A stretch of 35,012 nt of DNA, from contig NZ_ABCM01000029.1 of the NCBI RefSeq assembly GCF_000170795.1, positions 1-35,012 of the forward strand, given 5' to 3'. The notes beneath the pieces were generated by a model. It was not told the DNA's origin. It did no database searches and saw only the letters and a program-made list of their open reading frames with translations. The stretch comes from Pedobacter sp. BAL39 (GTDB taxonomy: Bacteria > Bacteroidota > Bacteroidia > Sphingobacteriales > Sphingobacteriaceae). Shown piece by piece: positions 31,303 through 35,012 of this stretch. A program made the position numbers and the translations under genes. Position 1 is the first letter of the stretch. Each line of letters begins with the position of its first letter.

Positions 31303-34300
31303 GTGAGTGTAACGGGTAAAATAAGAATTCTTTTATTGATTTTGGGGGCCTGCTGTATCGGTACGGCCCTTTCTTTAAAGAGCACAATCAGTAGGAAGGA
31401 ATTGCTTGCCCATGAAGCTGCGCAACTCCAGGAAAACCTGAGGGCCAAAGAGCAGGTGGTATACGACCTGATTTCCGATCCGCAACGCCTGGAAGAGGTT
31501 GCTCAACTGCCCCACAATGATCACAACGAGTTAAGTTTCATCAATACCTACTGTAATGACGGACTGAGCTTGCTGATCTATGAACACTCGGAATTAAAAT
31601 TCTGGAGCTCGTTGGATGCCTTTCCATCAAATCTGGATGCCATTGACGAGGGCTCTTCTTTCCTGCAGTTTCCAAATGGATGGTATGAAGTCATCCGGAA
31701 GACCAAAGGCAATACCGCGCTGGTTTTTCTCATTGCAGTAAAAAACCAGTACAACATCCAGAACCAATACCTGAACAACGCCATTTCTCCGTATTTGCTG
31801 GCCTCCAATTCGCTATCTCTGGCTTCCTTTGTGGATGCTGAGATCTATGGCATCAATAATCATGACGGGAAGCTGCTGTTTGAGGTGAAGCTGAAGCAGG
31901 GCTACTCCAAGAGTGTCTATGCCACCATTGAGGTATGGCTATGGGCAATTGGTATTTTCAGTTTTTGTCTTTTCTTCAATGCCCTGGCCGAATGGCTGGC
32001 AAAAAAAGGAAAGCTGCTGTCTGGAACAGTGGTGCTGGCGATATTTTTCGTATTGCTGCGGGTAACGGACCTCGAGTATGGATGGTTTAATCACCAGTTC
32101 AACCTCATGATTTTCAGTCCGACGATTTATGGGGAGAGTTTTTTCATGCCCTCGCTGGGGGATTTCCTGCTGAATGTGCTCGCCTTTACCTGGGTCACCT
32201 GTTTCATTTTCAAACATCGGTACAAATACATGCTTCCCCGCTGGCTGCTGCGGAGTAAGGTCGGCGGACTTGCCTTTCATCTGGGGCTGCTCGCCTTGTT
32301 TGGTTTGCTGGGCTTATTGTGCAACCAGATCTTTCTGGGGCTGATCATCAATTCGAAGATCAATTTTGACATTACCAATATCATCAACCTGGGCTGGGTT
32401 AGCTGGGTCAGTATCCTGATCCTGTGTCTGGTATGGTTCAACCTTTACCTGATCATACACATTTTTATGCTGCAAAGCATGCAGTTGAAAGTGACGAATA
32501 AGGAACGGCTCATCCTGTTTCTGGGCGCCTTTGCCTGTTATCTTATTTACCGGCTGGAGACGGGTTTTAGTATCTTTTTCATTGTTTACGCAGTCTTCAT
32601 TTTTATCATTGCCTGGAACCTGTACCTGCAGGATGGGGTGTTGTCCATTGGGATTTTCGCGGCTTTATTTTTCTGTCTTGCTTTTATATCTTCGGTGAAA
32701 TACCTGAAGTTCATCGACATCAAGGAAAAGAACAAACGGTATTCGATTGCTCAGAAGCTGGAGTCTGCCGACGACCCAAAGATCATCAGTTCCATAGAAA
32801 ACCTGGAGGTAGGCGTGTATACCGATAGTTTTGTGGCTGATTATTTCAAGCAGCCGGCATTGCGACGTTCTGATATTCTTCAGCGTCACATCAGTAAACA
32901 GTTTTTGACGGGCTACCTTTCCAAGTTCGAATATGCGCTGTATGGGTACGATGGACGTGATTCCTCCATTTCCGGAGAAGGTGTCCCCCTGAGCTATTAT
33001 AAAAAACTGGTACAATCGGGGACCGTAAAGGCCTCTGAATCGAACTTTTTCTACCGTCTGAACGATACGTTCGGTTATCAGAATTATTTTGGCATCATCC
33101 CCATCTTTGAGGATAACCATATTCTTGGTACGCTTGTAATTGAGTTGAAATCCCAGCAGTACAATTACAACAGTCTGCTGCCGGAGATCCTGATCGACGG
33201 CAAACACACCAGTGAGATTGACTATAACAATTATTCTTTTGCCTTTTACAGTTACGGCAAGCTGGCCACCCAATGGGGTAAATTCACCTATAAGCTGTAT
33301 GGGGATGAGTTTAAGGCGATGCTGAAGAAACCTCAGCTCATCTCCGATAGCCTTGGTTATACACACCTGGTATACAGACCTATTCATTCGAAGCTGATCG
33401 TCATCAGTAAGGAAAAGGTGGATTATGTCACCAGGCTGGCGACGCTGTCTTTCTTTTTTCTCGTATTCATCATTTTCTCCGTCATATTGTATGGGTTGAA
33501 CTGGCTGCTCAGAAACATCAATGCCAACTGGGGTGGTTGGTTCAACATCAATCGTTCCTTGATGATCAATGCCAATAAGATCCTGTATAAAACGAGGATA
33601 CAGTTTTCCATTGTGCTTTCTGTGGTTGCTACGCTGATTATTGTAGGCTGGACCACTTATTTTTACATCCGTGATGAATACCGGAAGCAGCAGGAGCGCT
33701 ACATCAGGGAAAAAGTCCGAAAGGTGCAGCTGTCTTATGAGAAGAGTATTTTTAAAGATGGTATACCTGCCGTAGGTGATAAATCTGTGCATGAGTTTAA
33801 CCAGTTTGCAGACCTGAATTCTGCTTATCTCAATCTTTTTGATACCAACGGAACGTTATTGTATACCTCATTGCCGCGGATTTATGACCTGGGCATCATT
33901 GGGCGCAGGATGGGGGCGGATGGTTATATTCACCTGCACCAGATGCAGCGGTCGGAATACATCAATGAGACAGAGCGGATCGGCGATTTTACCTATTCTT
34001 CTGCATATGTGCCGATCAGGAATTCGATGAACGAAACCGTTGCCTATATGGGCTTGCCTTATTACGCCAATGAGGCCGACTATCAAAGTAAGATCAATGT
34101 ATTTATCAATACGCTGATCAATATTTATGCTTTGGTATTTGTGGCTATTGGTATCCTGGCGGTATTCCTTGCCAATCAGATCACCAGTCCGCTGACTTTT
34201 ATTCAGGAGAGCATCCGCAAGACGAAACTGGGGCAGAAGAACCAGCCCATTCAGTGGTCCCGGCACGATGAGATCGGCTCACTGATCAAGGAGTACAACA

Positions 34301-35012
34301 AGATGATTTCGGCACTGGAAGACAGCGCGAGCAAGCTGGCGAGGTCGGAACGTGAGATTGCCTGGAGGGAAATGGCGAAGCAGGTGGCTCACGAGATCAA
34401 AAATCCGCTGACACCGCTGAAACTGGGTGTGCAACTGCTGGAGAAATCGTGGCGGGAGAAGGATCCTAACTTCGAGAAGAAGTTTGAGCGGTTCAATAAG
34501 TCTTTTGTGGAGCAGATCGACAGCCTGGCGTCTATCGCATCGGAGTTTTCCAATTTTGCGAAAATGCCGGACACGAAGCTCGAGCGTCTGGAGCTGCTGC
34601 CCATTATCCAGCAGGCGCGAGATGTATTCACCAACACAGAAGGGGTAGAAATTTATATCCTGAACCATACAAGTGGCGACTTGATGGTACAAGGGGATAA
34701 AGACCAGTTGCTGCGTACGTTTAACAATTTACTGAAGAATGCAATCGAAGCCAGGAAAGCAGACATGAAGTGTCTCATCAAGATCAACATCCTGATTGAT
34801 GAAAACGAGGTGCTGGTAGAGGTTGAAGACAATGGTAAAGGCATTCCTGAAGCTGAGCAGGAGAAAATTTTTGTGCCGAACTTCACTACCAAATCATCAG
34901 GAACGGGGCTGGGGCTTGCCTTTGTGAAGCAGGCCGTAGAGAATGCCGGTGGCATTGTATCCTTTAAATCCCATGTCGGTAGCGGGACGGTGTTTTACCT
35001 TACCTTTCCTTT
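31303..35012 (+). CDS. Large NtrY-like sensor histidine kinase (partial, runs off right edge)
   Basis: An open frame from GTG 31303 continues to the window end (1236 codons, no stop). It begins with one TM (about 4-22) and a ~180-residue extracytoplasmic region, then about eight more TMs between 205 and 465. A second extracytoplasmic domain (about 466-705), a TM near 712-735, another near 765-790, a third periplasmic sensor domain and a TM at about 937-958 follow. HAMP comes next, then the kinase: H-box MAKQVAHEIKNPLTPLKL with phospho-acceptor H1030, N-box NNLLKNAIEA (N1146), G1 DNGKGIPE (about 1176) and G2 GTGLGLAF (about 1201). The HEIKNPLTP form is NtrY-like. The GTG is the first usable start in frame. 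No response regulator is in view; the stimulus is unknown. Confidence 0.9.
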   Translation, partial: MSVTGKIRILLLILGACCIGTALSLKSTISRKELLAHEAAQLQENLRAKEQVVYDLISDPQRLEEVAQLPHNDHNELSFINTYCNDGLSLLIYEHSELKFWSSLDAFPSNLDAIDEGSSFLQFPNGWYEVIRKTKGNTALVFLIAVKNQYNIQNQYLNNAISPYLLASNSLSLASFVDAEIYGINNHDGKLLFEVKLKQGYSKSVYATIEVWLWAIGIFSFCLFFNALAEWLAKKGKLLSGTVVLAIFFVLLRVTDLEYGWFNHQFNLMIFSPTIYGESFFMPSLGDFLLNVLAFTWVTCFIFKHRYKYMLPRWLLRSKVGGLAFHLGLLALFGLLGLLCNQIFLGLIINSKINFDITNIINLGWVSWVSILILCLVWFNLYLIIHIFMLQSMQLKVTNKERLILFLGAFACYLIYRLETGFSIFFIVYAVFIFIIAWNLYLQDGVLSIGIFAALFFCLAFISSVKYLKFIDIKEKNKRYSIAQKLESADDPKIISSIENLEVGVYTDSFVADYFKQPALRRSDILQRHISKQFLTGYLSKFEYALYGYDGRDSSISGEGVPLSYYKKLVQSGTVKASESNFFYRLNDTFGYQNYFGIIPIFEDNHILGTLVIELKSQQYNYNSLLPEILIDGKHTSEIDYNNYSFAFYSYGKLATQWGKFTYKLYGDEFKAMLKKPQLISDSLGYTHLVYRPIHSKLIVISKEKVDYVTRLATLSFFFLVFIIFSVILYGLNWLLRNINANWGGWFNINRSLMINANKILYKTRIQFSIVLSVVATLIIVGWTTYFYIRDEYRKQQERYIREKVRKVQLSYEKSIFKDGIPAVGDKSVHEFNQFADLNSAYLNLFDTNGTLLYTSLPRIYDLGIIGRRMGADGYIHLHQMQRSEYINETERIGDFTYSSAYVPIRNSMNETVAYMGLPYYANEADYQSKINVFINTLINIYALVFVAIGILAVFLANQITSPLTFIQESIRKTKLGQKNQPIQWSRHDEIGSLIKEYNKMISALEDSASKLARSEREIAWREMAKQVAHEIKNPLTPLKLGVQLLEKSWREKDPNFEKKFERFNKSFVEQIDSLASIASEFSNFAKMPDTKLERLELLPIIQQARDVFTNTEGVEIYILNHTSGDLMVQGDKDQLLRTFNNLLKNAIEARKADMKCLIKINILIDENEVLVEVEDNGKGIPEAEQEKIFVPNFTTKSSGTGLGLAFVKQAVENAGGIVSFKSHVGSGTVFYLTFP

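Noticed and set aside
32665..33792. A 375-codon minus-strand open frame
   Set aside because: It lies inside the continuous sensor-kinase frame, which has clear membrane segments and kinase boxes on the plus strand; the minus product resembles nothing I know.
1..35012. tRNA, rRNA, CRISPR arrays, insertion sequences, prophage genes or known riboswitches
   Set aside because: No cloverleaf, regularly spaced repeats, transposase, integrase or conserved riboswitch core was recognised on reading both strands. A covariance-model search would be needed to exclude small RNAs.

Overview
The window comes from a Bacteroidota chromosome, most likely Pedobacter or a close relative in the Sphingobacteriaceae. 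The evidence is an ECF sigma factor / FecR anti-sigma factor / SusC (with STN domain) / SusD cassette, a GldD lipoprotein, the futalosine menaquinone genes mqnB and mqnD, a ComA-like phosphosulfolactate synthase, lipoprotein signals of the Bacteroidota type and weak Shine-Dalgarno sequences. No phage, IS element, CRISPR array, tRNA or rRNA was seen. The genus is an inference from gene content and protein style.

Layout. 1-4.9 kb holds housekeeping and envelope genes: rbfA, a cytosolic-looking M23 peptidase homologue, a small secreted TonB-C-terminal-domain protein, a divergent pair of lipid enzymes (diacylglycerol-kinase-like and App1-like phosphatase), a YccF membrane protein and aat. 5.0-15.1 kb is one same-strand accessory module: sigma factor, FecR, SusC with STN domain, SusD, a large exported metzincin (HExxHxxGxxH) and a DUF3347 protein, ending in a strong hairpin terminator. 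15.1-21.5 kb contains a SNF2 helicase (minus), a DUF2807 protein (plus), a basic-secretory-protein-type metallopeptidase with a degenerate duplicated domain (minus) and an ALDH7-type aldehyde dehydrogenase (minus). 21.8-27.7 kb is a plus-strand run: TPR protein, phosphosulfolactate synthase, aroE, gldD, MBL-fold hydrolase, LolC/E-type permease with a TTG start, and an NlpE-like lipoprotein. 27.7-29.2 kb carries mqnB-mqnD on the minus strand. 29.3-35.0 kb carries queD, folE, fabD and a very large NtrY-like sensor kinase that runs off the right edge.

How the genes work together. The 5-15 kb module looks like a self-regulated uptake and degradation unit. The STN domain of SusC would pass substrate occupancy to FecR and the sigma factor, SusCD would import the ligand, and the exported metalloprotease would generate or process it, which suggests a peptide or protein substrate. 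The two lipid enzymes could run opposite reactions (diacylglycerol to phosphatidate and back). MqnB and MqnD are successive parts of the futalosine route to menaquinone. FolE and QueD act in series from GTP to pterin / 7-deazaguanine precursors.

The best candidates for something little described are the sigma-FecR-SusCD-metzincin-DUF3347 module, the duplicated BSP peptidase with an inactivated copy, the ComA-like enzyme outside a coenzyme M pathway, and the divergent DAG-kinase/App1 pair.
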